Of a DNA stretch of 64,000 nucleotides, positions 17,726-25,323 are shown one piece after another (position 1 is the stretch's first letter; each line of letters begins with the position of its first letter). This DNA comes from Pelomonas sp047654805 (GTDB taxonomy: Bacteria; Pseudomonadota; Gammaproteobacteria; Burkholderiales; Burkholderiaceae_C): positions 4,712,001 to 4,776,000 of the forward strand of contig NZ_JASGIV010000001.1 in the NCBI RefSeq assembly GCF_047654805.1, written 5' to 3'. The position numbers and the translations under genes were made by a program. The notes beneath the pieces were generated by a model that had not been told where the DNA came from, did no database searches, and worked only from the letters and a program-made list of their open reading frames with translations.

Positions 17726-18238
17726 TCAGTAGCCGCCCGAACGGCCACCGCCGCCGTAGCCGCCGCCACCACCGCCGTAGCCGCCGCCGCCGCCCGAGCG
17801 GCCACCGCCGCCGTAGCCACCACCGCCGCCACCGTAGCCGCCGCCGCCCGAACGGCCACCGCCGCCGCCGCCGTAGCCGCCGCCGCCACCGTAGCCGCCG
17901 CCGCCCGAACGGCCACCGCCGCCGTAGCCGCCACCACCGTAGCCGCCGCCGCCCGAACGGCCACCGCCGCCGAAGCCGCCCGGACGCTCTTCACGAGGAC
18001 GCGCTTCGTTGACGACGATGGCGCGGCCTTCCAGGGCCTGGCCGTTCATGCCGTTGATGGCTGCCTGAGCCTCGGCGTCCGAGCCCATTTCCACGAAGCC
18101 GAAACCCTTGGAGCGACCGGTTTCACGATCCATCATGACCTTTGCGGAGGTCACGGTCCCGAACTGACCGAATGCTTCTTGCAGCGATTCGTCACGCACG
18201 CTGTAGGCAAGGTTGCCCACGTAAAGCTTGTTTCCCAT
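17726..18238 (-). CDS. Glycine-rich RNA-binding protein (RRM domain)
   Basis: A 170-residue protein with one RNA recognition motif (about residues 3-80: RNP2 LYVGNLAY, RNP1 KGFGFVEM) and a tail of about 85 residues made of GGGGYGGGG and GGRSGGGG repeats. Such short RRM proteins are common in Betaproteobacteria and cyanobacteria, where they are linked to cold response and RNA chaperoning; that role is family knowledge. The glycine/arginine tail is low-complexity and could drive condensation. Monocistronic, with a strong terminator 29 bases after the stop and a 230-base upstream gap that could hold a long 5' leader. The start follows AGAAGAGAAGGG. Confidence 0.92.
   Translation of the reverse strand: MGNKLYVGNLAYSVRDESLQEAFGQFGTVTSAKVMMDRETGRSKGFGFVEMGSDAEAQAAINGMNGQALEGRAIVVNEARPREERPGGFGGGGRSGGGGYGGGGYGGGGRSGGGGYGGGGGYGGGGGGRSGGGGYGGGGGGYGGGGRSGGGGGYGGGGGGYGGGGRSGGY
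17729..17985 (-). repeat. Low-complexity Gly/Tyr/Ser codon repeat inside the RRM gene
   Basis: Imperfect repeats of GGCGGC and TACGGCGGC units encode the glycine-rich tail. Tracts like this expand and shrink easily and are prone to assembly error, so the exact tail length should be treated with care. Confidence 0.8.
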
Positions 18239-18471
18239 GGGGAAGCCCTTCTCTTCTCAAAATCAAAAAACCATGTGGAGCTTCAACCCATCGTGAACCA
18301 TTCAAGCGAAGGTGCGGCGTCCAGACACAGGCAATTGATTATGGTGGCGGGGTGCCGAGATTGCGGGACGGCACTCTGGCAAGTGTTGTTTTTACGATCT
18401 AGCACAAACCCTGGAGATTCCCGGGCGTCACGGCGCCGTCATCGATACCATCGCCGCCCGACCGTGAAGTC

Positions 18472-19371
18472 ATGACGCCAATCCTGCTCCCTGCCCTCTC
18501 CCGCGTGCTCGCCAGCGTCGACGCGCTGCGCAACTTGCGCGCCCTCTACGCCCTGCTGGCCGGGTTCTGCTTCGCCGGCCTGCTGCTGGCCATGGCCCAG
18601 TCCGCCCTGGTGCGCGAGCAAGGCCTGCTGAGCGCGCTTTGGATGGGCCTGGCCCTGGCTGTCGCCTTTTTCGGGGTCAATGCCACGGGACTGATGCTGA
18701 TGGACCAGGCCCGCGGCCTGCCGGTGCGCGACCCCCAGGACGCGCTCTCGGACGCCTTGCGCAGCGCCCACCGCGTGCTGCTGGCCCTGCTGGCCTGCCT
18801 GGCCCTGGCGGCGCTGGCCGCCGCCGCGCTGGCGGGCATGCTGTGGGCGACGCGCGCGCCCCTTATTGGTGCGCCGCTGCTGGCCGTCGTGCTGCCACTG
18901 GGTGTGCTGGTGCTGGGCGGTATCGCCTTCGTGCTGGCCGTCCTCGTCGGGCCGCTGGCCGGGCCGGCGGTCTGGGCCGGCCAGCGCAGCAGCGGCGTGC
19001 TCGCCTTCCTGCGCGGGCGCCTGCGCCACGGCCTGCCCGAGACAGCCCTGCTGATGGCCACCGTCTACCTGCTGACGGCCCTGGCCACGGCCGGCGTCAG
19101 CTTCGTCGTCGTCAGCGGGAGCCGGCTGGTGGCTGGACTGGCCATCCTGGGTGCCGGCGTGGAGCTGCCCGCCGCACAGCTGCTGGCCGGTGTCATGGGC
19201 CTGGGACCGCGCGGCTTTGGTGCCACCGGCATGCCGCTGCATGGCGGATCACTGGGCCTGGCCGCACTGATAGGCGGAGGCGTCGTCTTCGCCATCGCGC
19301 TGGTGCTGCCGACCCTGGTCTGGCTGCGCGGCTGCTGCGCGGTCTACCTGGCGCTGACGGAAGAGGAATGA
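18472..19371 (+). CDS. Polytopic membrane protein of unknown function
   Basis: A 299-residue protein with about six to seven hydrophobic segments (near residues 20-45, 50-75, 100-125, 135-165, 190-215 and 260-290) separated by short basic loops (LRGRLRHGL). I do not recognise a family with confidence. Its stop overlaps the ATG of the BtuF-like gene (ATGA), so it heads a transcript with that gene, MarC and nitronate monooxygenase downstream. Transport or envelope roles are possible but unsupported. Confidence 0.7.
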   Translation: MTPILLPALSRVLASVDALRNLRALYALLAGFCFAGLLLAMAQSALVREQGLLSALWMGLALAVAFFGVNATGLMLMDQARGLPVRDPQDALSDALRSAHRVLLALLACLALAALAAAALAGMLWATRAPLIGAPLLAVVLPLGVLVLGGIAFVLAVLVGPLAGPAVWAGQRSSGVLAFLRGRLRHGLPETALLMATVYLLTALATAGVSFVVVSGSRLVAGLAILGAGVELPAAQLLAGVMGLGPRGFGATGMPLHGGSLGLAALIGGGVVFAIALVLPTLVWLRGCCAVYLALTEEE

Positions 19372-20138
19372 GGCCCCGCATCGCCAGCCTGGTGCCCAGC
19401 GCGACCGAGACGCTGGTGGCCCTGGGACTGGGGCCCTGCCTGGTCGCCCGCACGGGTTTCTGCATCCACCCGGCAGGAGCGGTCGCGGGCGTGCCCAAGG
19501 TGGGCGGCACCAAGGACGTGAATCTTGCCAAGCTCAGGGCACTTGCGCCCACGCACGTCGTCGTTAACGTCGACGAGAACCGCCGCGAGACGGCCAAGGC
19601 GCTGCGCGGCTTCGTACCGCACGTCATCGTGACCCATCCCTGCCGGCCGCAGGACAACCTGGCGCTGTTCGAGCAGCTGCGCACGGCCTTCGCCGATGAG
19701 CCGGGCGTCAATGAGCGGGCCCAAGTCCTGGCCGCCGAGTTCGGCGCCGCCCTGGCGCGCTGCCGCGACCGGGCACGGCCGCAGGAGAACGTGCTCTACC
19801 TGATCTGGCGCCAACCCTGGATGACGGTGGCCCGCGATACCTACATCTCGACCCTGCTGGCCGAGGGCGGCTGGCTCACCTGGCCTGACGCGCGGGGCGG
19901 CGCGCAGGGCGCCGACCGCTACCCGGCGCTGCGCGGTGACGAAGCCTGGCTGGGTGACATCAGCCGCGTGCTGCTGAGCTCAGAGCCCTACCGCTTCGGT
20001 GCCGAGCATCTGGCCGAGGCCCAGGCCCTGTGCCCGCGGGCGCGCGTGCAACTGGTGGACGGCGAACTGCTGAGCTGGTGGGGTTCGCGCGGCGCCGCGG
20101 GGCTGGACTATCTGCGAGCGCTGAGCCACGGCGCCTGA
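19368..20138 (+). CDS. Helical-backbone metal receptor / cobalamin-binding protein (BtuF-like), apparently cytoplasmic
   Basis: A 256-residue protein of the periplasmic-binding-protein-like TroA/BtuF superfamily: the N-terminus RIASLVPSATETLVALGLG is the classic start of the mature domain, followed by VGGTKDVNLAKLRALAPTHVV. There is no signal peptide or lipobox, so it is probably cytoplasmic, unlike BtuF. No ABC permease or ATPase is adjacent. Known BtuF homologues bind vitamin B12 for import; a cytosolic relative may bind or sense a corrinoid or haem-like ligand. ATG chosen because it overlaps the upstream stop. Confidence 0.8.
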   Translation: MRPRIASLVPSATETLVALGLGPCLVARTGFCIHPAGAVAGVPKVGGTKDVNLAKLRALAPTHVVVNVDENRRETAKALRGFVPHVIVTHPCRPQDNLALFEQLRTAFADEPGVNERAQVLAAEFGAALARCRDRARPQENVLYLIWRQPWMTVARDTYISTLLAEGGWLTWPDARGGAQGADRYPALRGDEAWLGDISRVLLSSEPYRFGAEHLAEAQALCPRARVQLVDGELLSWWGSRGAAGLDYLRALSHGA

Positions 20139-20140
20139 CC

Positions 20141-20146
20141 CACAAT
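20141..20146 (+). promoter_or_regulatory. Candidate -10 box of the MarC-family gene, leaderless spacing
   Basis: CACAAT lies 7 bases before the ATG at 20154 and directly after the stop of the preceding gene; there is no Shine-Dalgarno sequence. An internal promoter giving a leaderless mRNA is suggested. Confidence 0.4.
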
Positions 20147-20153
20147 CGCCGCC

Positions 20154-20795
20154 ATGGACATCTACAAGCCTCTCGTTGCGCTGCTGGCCATCGTCAATCC
20201 GGTCGGCGTGGTGCCCTTCTTCATCCACTTCACGTCTGCCTTCACGCGCCAGCAGCGGCGCCGCACCATCCTCGTCAGCGCCTGCACGGCCGGCATCGTC
20301 ATCGCGCTCTCGGCCCTGTTCGGGCTGAAGATCATCGAGTTCTTCAACATCTCCCTGGCCAGCTTCCAGGTCGGCGGCGGCTGCCTGCTCCTGATCAGCT
20401 CGCTGCAGATGCTCAACGCCAAGCCGGCCGAGGCGCGCAAGGAGGACGTGACCGAGGGCTCCAGCAAGGCGGACGCGGGCGCCAGCATCGCCGTCGTGCC
20501 GCTGGCCATCCCGCTGCTGACCGGCCCGGCCACCATCTCGACGATGGTGATCTACGCCGACAAGACCCGCCACTGGTGGGAGCTGGCGGTACTGTGCGGG
20601 TACGGCCTGGTCGTCGGCCTGGTCACCTTCCTCACGTTCTCGGCCAGCAGCAAGATCGCCAAGGTGCTGGGCCAGACAGGCATCAACATCATGACCCGGC
20701 TGATGGGCCTCATCCTCGCCGCGCTGGCCGTGGAGCTGCTCTCCGACGGCCTCATCAAGCTCTTCCCCGTGCTGGCCGCACGCTCCATCAGCTGA
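20154..20795 (+). CDS. MarC-family integral membrane protein
   Basis: A 213-residue inner-membrane protein with six predicted helices and the MarC/UPF0056 features LLAIVNPVGVVPFFIHFT at the N-terminus and AVVPLAIPLLTGPATIS in the middle. The family was named after the mar locus, but its link to multiple antibiotic resistance has not held up and the function is unknown. It lies 10 bases before the nitronate monooxygenase gene. Confidence in the family is high, in function nil. Confidence 0.92.
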   Translation: MDIYKPLVALLAIVNPVGVVPFFIHFTSAFTRQQRRRTILVSACTAGIVIALSALFGLKIIEFFNISLASFQVGGGCLLLISSLQMLNAKPAEARKEDVTEGSSKADAGASIAVVPLAIPLLTGPATISTMVIYADKTRHWWELAVLCGYGLVVGLVTFLTFSASSKIAKVLGQTGINIMTRLMGLILAALAVELLSDGLIKLFPVLAARSIS

Positions 20796-20805
20796 GGAGC
20801 CCGCC

Positions 20806-21834
20806 ATGGCCCGCGTCTTCGACCTGCCCCCCATCTGGATGGCGCCCATGGCCGGCGAGGCCGCCAGCGCCGACCTGGTCGCCGCCGTCAGCGCGGGCGG
20901 CGGCTTCGGGCAGCTGGGCGCGGCCTATCTGGCACCTTCACGCATCGCCGAGATCGCCGCCGACATCCGCGCCCGCACCGACCGGCCCTTCGGCATCAAC
21001 CTGTTCTGCCCGCAGCCCTGGCAGCGCGACGACTCGGCGCTGGGCGCCTACCTCGCCCGCCTGGCCGCCTGGCATGCCGAGCTGGGCCTGCCGGCGCCGA
21101 CCCGGCCCGAGCGCTGCGAGGAGGATTTCGAGGCCCAACTGGCAGCCACCGTCGCCGCCAGGCCGGCCGTCATCAGCTTCGTCATGGGCGACCCCGGTGC
21201 GACGCGGGTCGCGGCGCTGAAGGCGCAGGGCTTCACCGTGGTTGGCACGGCCACGCAGGCCGCCGAAGGGCGGCTGCTGCAGGCCAGCGGCGTCGATGCC
21301 GTCGTCGCCCAGGGCTATGAGGCCGGCGGCCACCGCGGGGGCTTCCTCGGCACGCCGGAAGGCGCGCTGATCGGCACGCTGGCCCTGGTGCCGCAGCTGG
21401 TCGACGCGCTGGACGTGCCAGTGCTGGCCGCTGGCGGCATCGCGGACGCACGCGGCGTCACGGCCGCCCAGGCGCTCGGAGCCAGCGGCGTCACCGTCGG
21501 CACGGCCTTCTTGCTCGTCGACGAATGCCCGCTGTCGCCCGCCTACCGCGCGGCGCTGCTGGCGGCGCAGGACGCCGACTCGACACTGACGCGCGCCTTC
21601 TCCGGCCGCCTTGCGCGCGGCCTCGAAAACCGCGTCACGCGCGAGCTGGACGGCGTGCCCCTGCCCGACTTCCCCCAACCCAATGCCGCCAGCCGGGCCA
21701 TGCGCCAGGCCGCGGCAAAAGCCGGCCGACCGGACTTCATCAGCCTGTGGGCCGGCCAGGCCCTGCCGCTGAACCGCGCACCGGGCTCGGCGGCGCAGCT
21801 GGTGCGCGCATTGACCCAAGGCTGGCGCGCTTGA
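20806..21834 (+). CDS. Nitronate monooxygenase (NPD/NMO family)
   Basis: A 342-residue FMN-dependent TIM-barrel protein. Visible features are the N-terminal WMAPMAGEAAS, the phosphate-binding AAGGIADARGV, and AQGYEAGGHRGGF, which contains the catalytic His of class I enzymes. The family oxidises propionate 3-nitronate and other alkyl nitronates, detoxifying them. Spaced 10 bases after MarC with a GAGG ribosome-binding site, and its TGA overlaps the TTG start of creB, so it is co-transcribed with the Cre sensor system. Confidence 0.9.
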   Translation: MARVFDLPPIWMAPMAGEAASADLVAAVSAGGGFGQLGAAYLAPSRIAEIAADIRARTDRPFGINLFCPQPWQRDDSALGAYLARLAAWHAELGLPAPTRPERCEEDFEAQLAATVAARPAVISFVMGDPGATRVAALKAQGFTVVGTATQAAEGRLLQASGVDAVVAQGYEAGGHRGGFLGTPEGALIGTLALVPQLVDALDVPVLAAGGIADARGVTAAQALGASGVTVGTAFLLVDECPLSPAYRAALLAAQDADSTLTRAFSGRLARGLENRVTRELDGVPLPDFPQPNAASRAMRQAAAKAGRPDFISLWAGQALPLNRAPGSAAQLVRALTQGWRA

Positions 21835-22490
21835 TCCTGCTGCTGGAAGACGATCCCGCCATCGCGGACACAGTGGTGTTCGCGTTGCGGCGCGAGGGCT
21901 TCGCGGTCGAACACCGCGCCTGGCTGTCGGAGGCTCGCGAGCTGCTGCGCGCGGCACCGCCGCCGGAGCTGCTCATCCTCGACATCGGGCTGCCCGACGG
22001 GCACGGTCTGGACCTGTGCCGCGAGTTGCGCGGCGGACCGCTCTCCCGGCTGCCCGTCATCGTCCTCAGCGCGCGCAGCGACGAGATGGATCGCGTCCTC
22101 GGCCTGGAGTTGGGCGCCGACGATTACCTCGCCAAGCCCTTCAGCCCGCGTGAGCTGGTGGCCCGCGTACGCGCGCTACTGCGTCGCGCCCAGGTGACTC
22201 CTGCGGCGCCGGCGGGCTTCAGGGTTGATGGCGCGCGCGTGAGCCTGGACGGTGTGCCGCTGCACCTCACCAAGCTGGAGCTGGGGCTGCTGACGCATTT
22301 GCTGCGCGCACCGCAGCGCATCCACAGCCGCGACGCGCTGCTGGACGCCGTCTGGGGCAGCAACGCCGAAAGCACGGACCGCACCGTGGACACCCACATC
22401 AAGACGCTGCGCGCGAAGCTTCGCGAGGCCGCGCCAGCGCGCGACCCGATCAAGACGCACCGCGGCCTGGGCTACTCGCTGGAGCCCTGA
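21831..22490 (+). CDS. creB: Response regulator CreB (OmpR/PhoB family)
   Basis: A 219-residue regulator: receiver domain (about 1-115) with acidic pocket LEDD, phospho-acceptor Asp in LILDIGLPDG and Lys in LAKPFSP, then a winged-helix DNA-binding domain (about 125-219; TDRTVDTHIKTLRAKL, HRGLGYSLEP). No ATG fits; the TTG at 21831 overlaps the stop of the upstream gene and starts directly at the first strand (ILLLEDD). Assigned as CreB because creC and creD follow and a cre-tag precedes creD. In Escherichia coli CreBC responds to growth on fermentation products and in other bacteria to beta-lactam stress. Confidence 0.9.
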   Translation: MILLLEDDPAIADTVVFALRREGFAVEHRAWLSEARELLRAAPPPELLILDIGLPDGHGLDLCRELRGGPLSRLPVIVLSARSDEMDRVLGLELGADDYLAKPFSPRELVARVRALLRRAQVTPAAPAGFRVDGARVSLDGVPLHLTKLELGLLTHLLRAPQRIHSRDALLDAVWGSNAESTDRTVDTHIKTLRAKLREAAPARDPIKTHRGLGYSLEP

Positions 22491-22493
22491 CCG

Positions 22494-23918
22494 ATGAGAC
22501 TCGGGCTCAGGGTCTTCTTCGGCTTCTTCCTCATTGCCGGCCTCAGCGCCGTGCTCCTGCTCAAGGTCTTCCTTGCCGAGGTCAAACCCAGCGTGCGCGA
22601 GGTCATGGAAGACCTGATGGTGGACACGGCCCACCTGCTGGCCGAGGCGGCCGCGGACGAGATGGCCGCCGGCGGCGCCAGGCACGACGGGCCGCTCGCC
22701 GCCCAGCTGCGGCGCTACTCCCGGCGCGACGTGGACGTGATGATCTGGGGCCTGCGCAAGCAGAGCCTGGACCTGCGCATCTACGTGACGGACGCAGCCG
22801 GCCGCGTCGTGCTGGACTCCGGCCAGCCCTCGGCCGTCGGGCAGGACTACTCGCAATGGCGCGACGTGGCGCTGACGCTGCGTGGCGACTACGGCGCGCG
22901 CTCCTCGCGTGACTATCTGGCCGACGATCGCAGCACCGTGCTCGTCGTCGCCGCGCCGGTGCTCAAGGACGGCCACACCCTGGGCGTCGTCAGCGTCGCC
23001 AAGCCGGTGGCCAGCGTGCAGCGCTTCATCGACCGTGCCGAACGGCGCGTGTTCTGGGCAGGCGCCGCGCTGCTGGCGGCCAGCCTCTTCATCGGCGTCG
23101 CCGTGACGCTGTGGCTGGTGGCCTCGGTGCGGCGGCTGCGCCGCTACGCCCAGCAAGCCCAGGCCGGCCAGGCCATCACGCCGCCGGCCATGCCCGGCGA
23201 GCTGGGTGATCTGGCGCACGCGATGGACGACATGCGTCGTCGGCTCGAAGGCCGCGAGCAGCTGGAACACGACGTGCGCGCGCTGACGCACGAGCTCAAG
23301 AGCCCGCTGGCCGCGCTGCGCGCCAGCGGCGAGCTGCTGCAGGACGAACTCCCCACCGCCGACCGCCAGCGCTTCGCCGCCCAGGTGCTGGACCAGACGG
23401 CGCGGCTGCAGACGCTGGTGGAGCGGGTGCTGGCGCTGTCGCAGCTGGAGGCGCAGGTGGGCCTGGGCGAGCACCAGAGGGTCATGCTGGCCGACTGGGC
23501 CGAGGTCCAGCTGCAGCGCCAGGCCCCGCGGCTGGAGCAGAAGGGCCTTCGCGTCGTCTGGACGGTTCGCGATGAGGTGGCGGTGGATGCCGACCCGGCT
23601 CTGCTGGAGCTGGCCTTCGGCAACATGCTCGTCAACGCCATCGACTTCGCACCTGCCGGATCGACACTGGAACTCGCCGTCGGCACGACGCCCACCACCG
23701 CCCGCCTGAGCCTGCGCGATCACGGCCCCGGCGTGCCTGCGGCCGGCTTCGCCCAACTGGGCAAGCGCTTCTTCTCCACGGCGCGGCCGGGCAGCCTCGT
23801 CAAGGGCTCCGGGCTGGGCCTGGCCATCACCCGGCGCGTGGCCGAGCTGCATGGCGGGCGGCTGGCGTTCGAGGTGGCACAGCCGGGGCTGAAGGTGACG
23901 CTGATCCTGCCGCGCTGA
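22494..23918 (+). CDS. creC: Sensor histidine kinase CreC
   Basis: A 474-residue inner-membrane kinase: two membrane helices (about 5-27 and 180-202) bracket a periplasmic sensor region, followed by HAMP. The HisKA domain has H-box THELKSPLAALRASG (His at about 263), and the HATPase domain has N-box GNMLVNAIDFA, G1 DHGPGVP and G2 GSGLGLAI. Partner of CreB, which ends 3 bases earlier. The C-terminus (LILPR) matches CreC relatives. Confidence 0.92.
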   Translation: MRLGLRVFFGFFLIAGLSAVLLLKVFLAEVKPSVREVMEDLMVDTAHLLAEAAADEMAAGGARHDGPLAAQLRRYSRRDVDVMIWGLRKQSLDLRIYVTDAAGRVVLDSGQPSAVGQDYSQWRDVALTLRGDYGARSSRDYLADDRSTVLVVAAPVLKDGHTLGVVSVAKPVASVQRFIDRAERRVFWAGAALLAASLFIGVAVTLWLVASVRRLRRYAQQAQAGQAITPPAMPGELGDLAHAMDDMRRRLEGREQLEHDVRALTHELKSPLAALRASGELLQDELPTADRQRFAAQVLDQTARLQTLVERVLALSQLEAQVGLGEHQRVMLADWAEVQLQRQAPRLEQKGLRVVWTVRDEVAVDADPALLELAFGNMLVNAIDFAPAGSTLELAVGTTPTTARLSLRDHGPGVPAAGFAQLGKRFFSTARPGSLVKGSGLGLAITRRVAELHGGRLAFEVAQPGLKVTLILPR

Positions 23919-23920
23919 CT

Positions 23921-23936
23921 TCACCGTCGCTTCACA
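23921..23936 (+). promoter_or_regulatory. cre-tag (CreB operator) upstream of creD
   Basis: The sequence TTCAC, six bases (CGTCGC), TTCAC matches exactly the CreB-binding direct repeat TTCACnnnnnnTTCAC known from enterobacteria. It lies between creC and creD, 42 bases before the creD ATG. Seen directly; CreB binding is inferred. Confidence 0.8.
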
Positions 23937-23977
23937 CACTTCGTCGTCTCCTCACCGCCGCTGGCGATGCTGGCGGC

Positions 23978-25273
23978 ATGAAGCTCAACCCCACCTTTGC
24001 CAAGCTGGCCATCCTGGCCATCGTCACCCTGCTGCTGTGCATCGTGCTCGGCCAGATCGGCGGACTCGCACGAGAACGCCAAGCCCACCAGCGCGAGGCC
24101 GCGCGCGGTGTCGAGGAGTCGCTGGCCGGCCCGCAGACACTGCTGGGCCCGCTGCTGATGCGCGACTGCAAGGAGACCTGGGCGGCCTACAAAGATGGCG
24201 TTCAGAGCCGCAGCTTCACGCTGCGGCTGCCGCCCTCGCAGCTGCAGGTCAGCGGCGGCCTCAGCCCCGAGCCACGCTACCGCGGCCTGTTCAAGGTCAA
24301 CACCTACGCCAGCAAGCTGGCCATCTCCGCGCGCTGGGACACCCTGCCTTCGCTGACCCCCCCGCCCGAAAACACCGGCGGCCAGGTCGAATGCGGCGAC
24401 TTGATCGTGATGTTCTCGGCCAGCGACGCCCGCGGCCTGCGCAACGTCGAGCTCAAGCGCGACAACATGGCCCTGATCGTCCGGCCCGGCACGACCAGCG
24501 CCGACTACCCCAGCGGCCTGCACGCCCGGCTGCAGCCGCCGCTTCCGGGTGAACCGCTGGCCGTGACTCTCGGCATCGACCTGGTCGGCACGGGCGGCCT
24601 GGCGGTCGTGCCGGCGGCGGGCAACACCTCGGTGAGGCTGGAGTCCAGCTGGCGCCATCCGAGCTTCGGCGGACGATTCCTGCCCGCCGAGCGGCAGGTG
24701 GGCGTCAGCGGCTTCCTCGCGCGCTGGCAGGTCAGCGAGCTTTCCAGCAGCGCCGCGGCCGACGTGGCTGCGGGCCGCAAGAACCTCGACGCGCTGGCCG
24801 TCGAGCTCATCGACCCCGTGAATCCCTATGTCATGAGCGACCGCGCCATCAAGTACGGCCTCATCTTCATCGCACTGACCTTCATCACCGTCGGCCTGAC
24901 CGAGCTGCTCACCGGCCGGCGCGTGCACCCGGTGCAGTACCTGCTCGTCGGCATGGCGCTCAGCCTCTTCTTCCTGCTGCTCCTCAGCCTGTCGGAGCAC
25001 CTGCCCTTCGTGAAGGCCTACCTGATCGCGGCCGGCGCGGCGGCCCTGGTGCTGACGCAGTACGCAGCGGCCATGCTGGGCGGCTGGCGGCGCGGCGCGG
25101 CCTTCGGCGGCGGCATCGCGCTGCTGTACGGCGCCCTCTACGTGCTGCTGAGCCGCGAGCAGACAGCCCTGGTCATCGGCGCCGTGCTGCTGTTCGCCGT
25201 CCTTGCGGCCGTGATGACGCTCACGCGCAAGCTCGACTGGTATCGACTGGGCGGCACGGCGGACGAGGCGTGA
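23978..25273 (+). CDS. creD: Inner membrane protein CreD (cell envelope integrity)
   Basis: A 431-residue protein with an N-terminal membrane helix (about 8-28), a long periplasmic domain (about 40-285) containing LLGPLLMRDCKETW and PEPRYRGLFKVNTY, and a C-terminal block of about five helices that begins in SDRAIKYGLIFIALTFITVG. These are CreD hallmarks. CreD is the main CreB target in E. coli and affects envelope stability and beta-lactam or colicin tolerance; its biochemical job is unknown. A perfect cre-tag in its upstream region supports the assignment. The C-terminal RKLDWYRL stretch is conserved in the family. Confidence 0.93.
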   Translation: MKLNPTFAKLAILAIVTLLLCIVLGQIGGLARERQAHQREAARGVEESLAGPQTLLGPLLMRDCKETWAAYKDGVQSRSFTLRLPPSQLQVSGGLSPEPRYRGLFKVNTYASKLAISARWDTLPSLTPPPENTGGQVECGDLIVMFSASDARGLRNVELKRDNMALIVRPGTTSADYPSGLHARLQPPLPGEPLAVTLGIDLVGTGGLAVVPAAGNTSVRLESSWRHPSFGGRFLPAERQVGVSGFLARWQVSELSSSAAADVAAGRKNLDALAVELIDPVNPYVMSDRAIKYGLIFIALTFITVGLTELLTGRRVHPVQYLLVGMALSLFFLLLLSLSEHLPFVKAYLIAAGAAALVLTQYAAAMLGGWRRGAAFGGGIALLYGALYVLLSREQTALVIGAVLLFAVLAAVMTLTRKLDWYRLGGTADEA

Positions 25274-25323
25274 TTTACGCTAGGGGCTGCATCCCTCCCC
25301 AGCACGCCCCGTTAGCGCTCCTC

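Noticed and set aside
17657..18475. Plus-strand ORF opposite the RRM gene
   Set aside because: It reads the glycine-codon repeat backwards as Ala/Thr repeats; no real protein expected.
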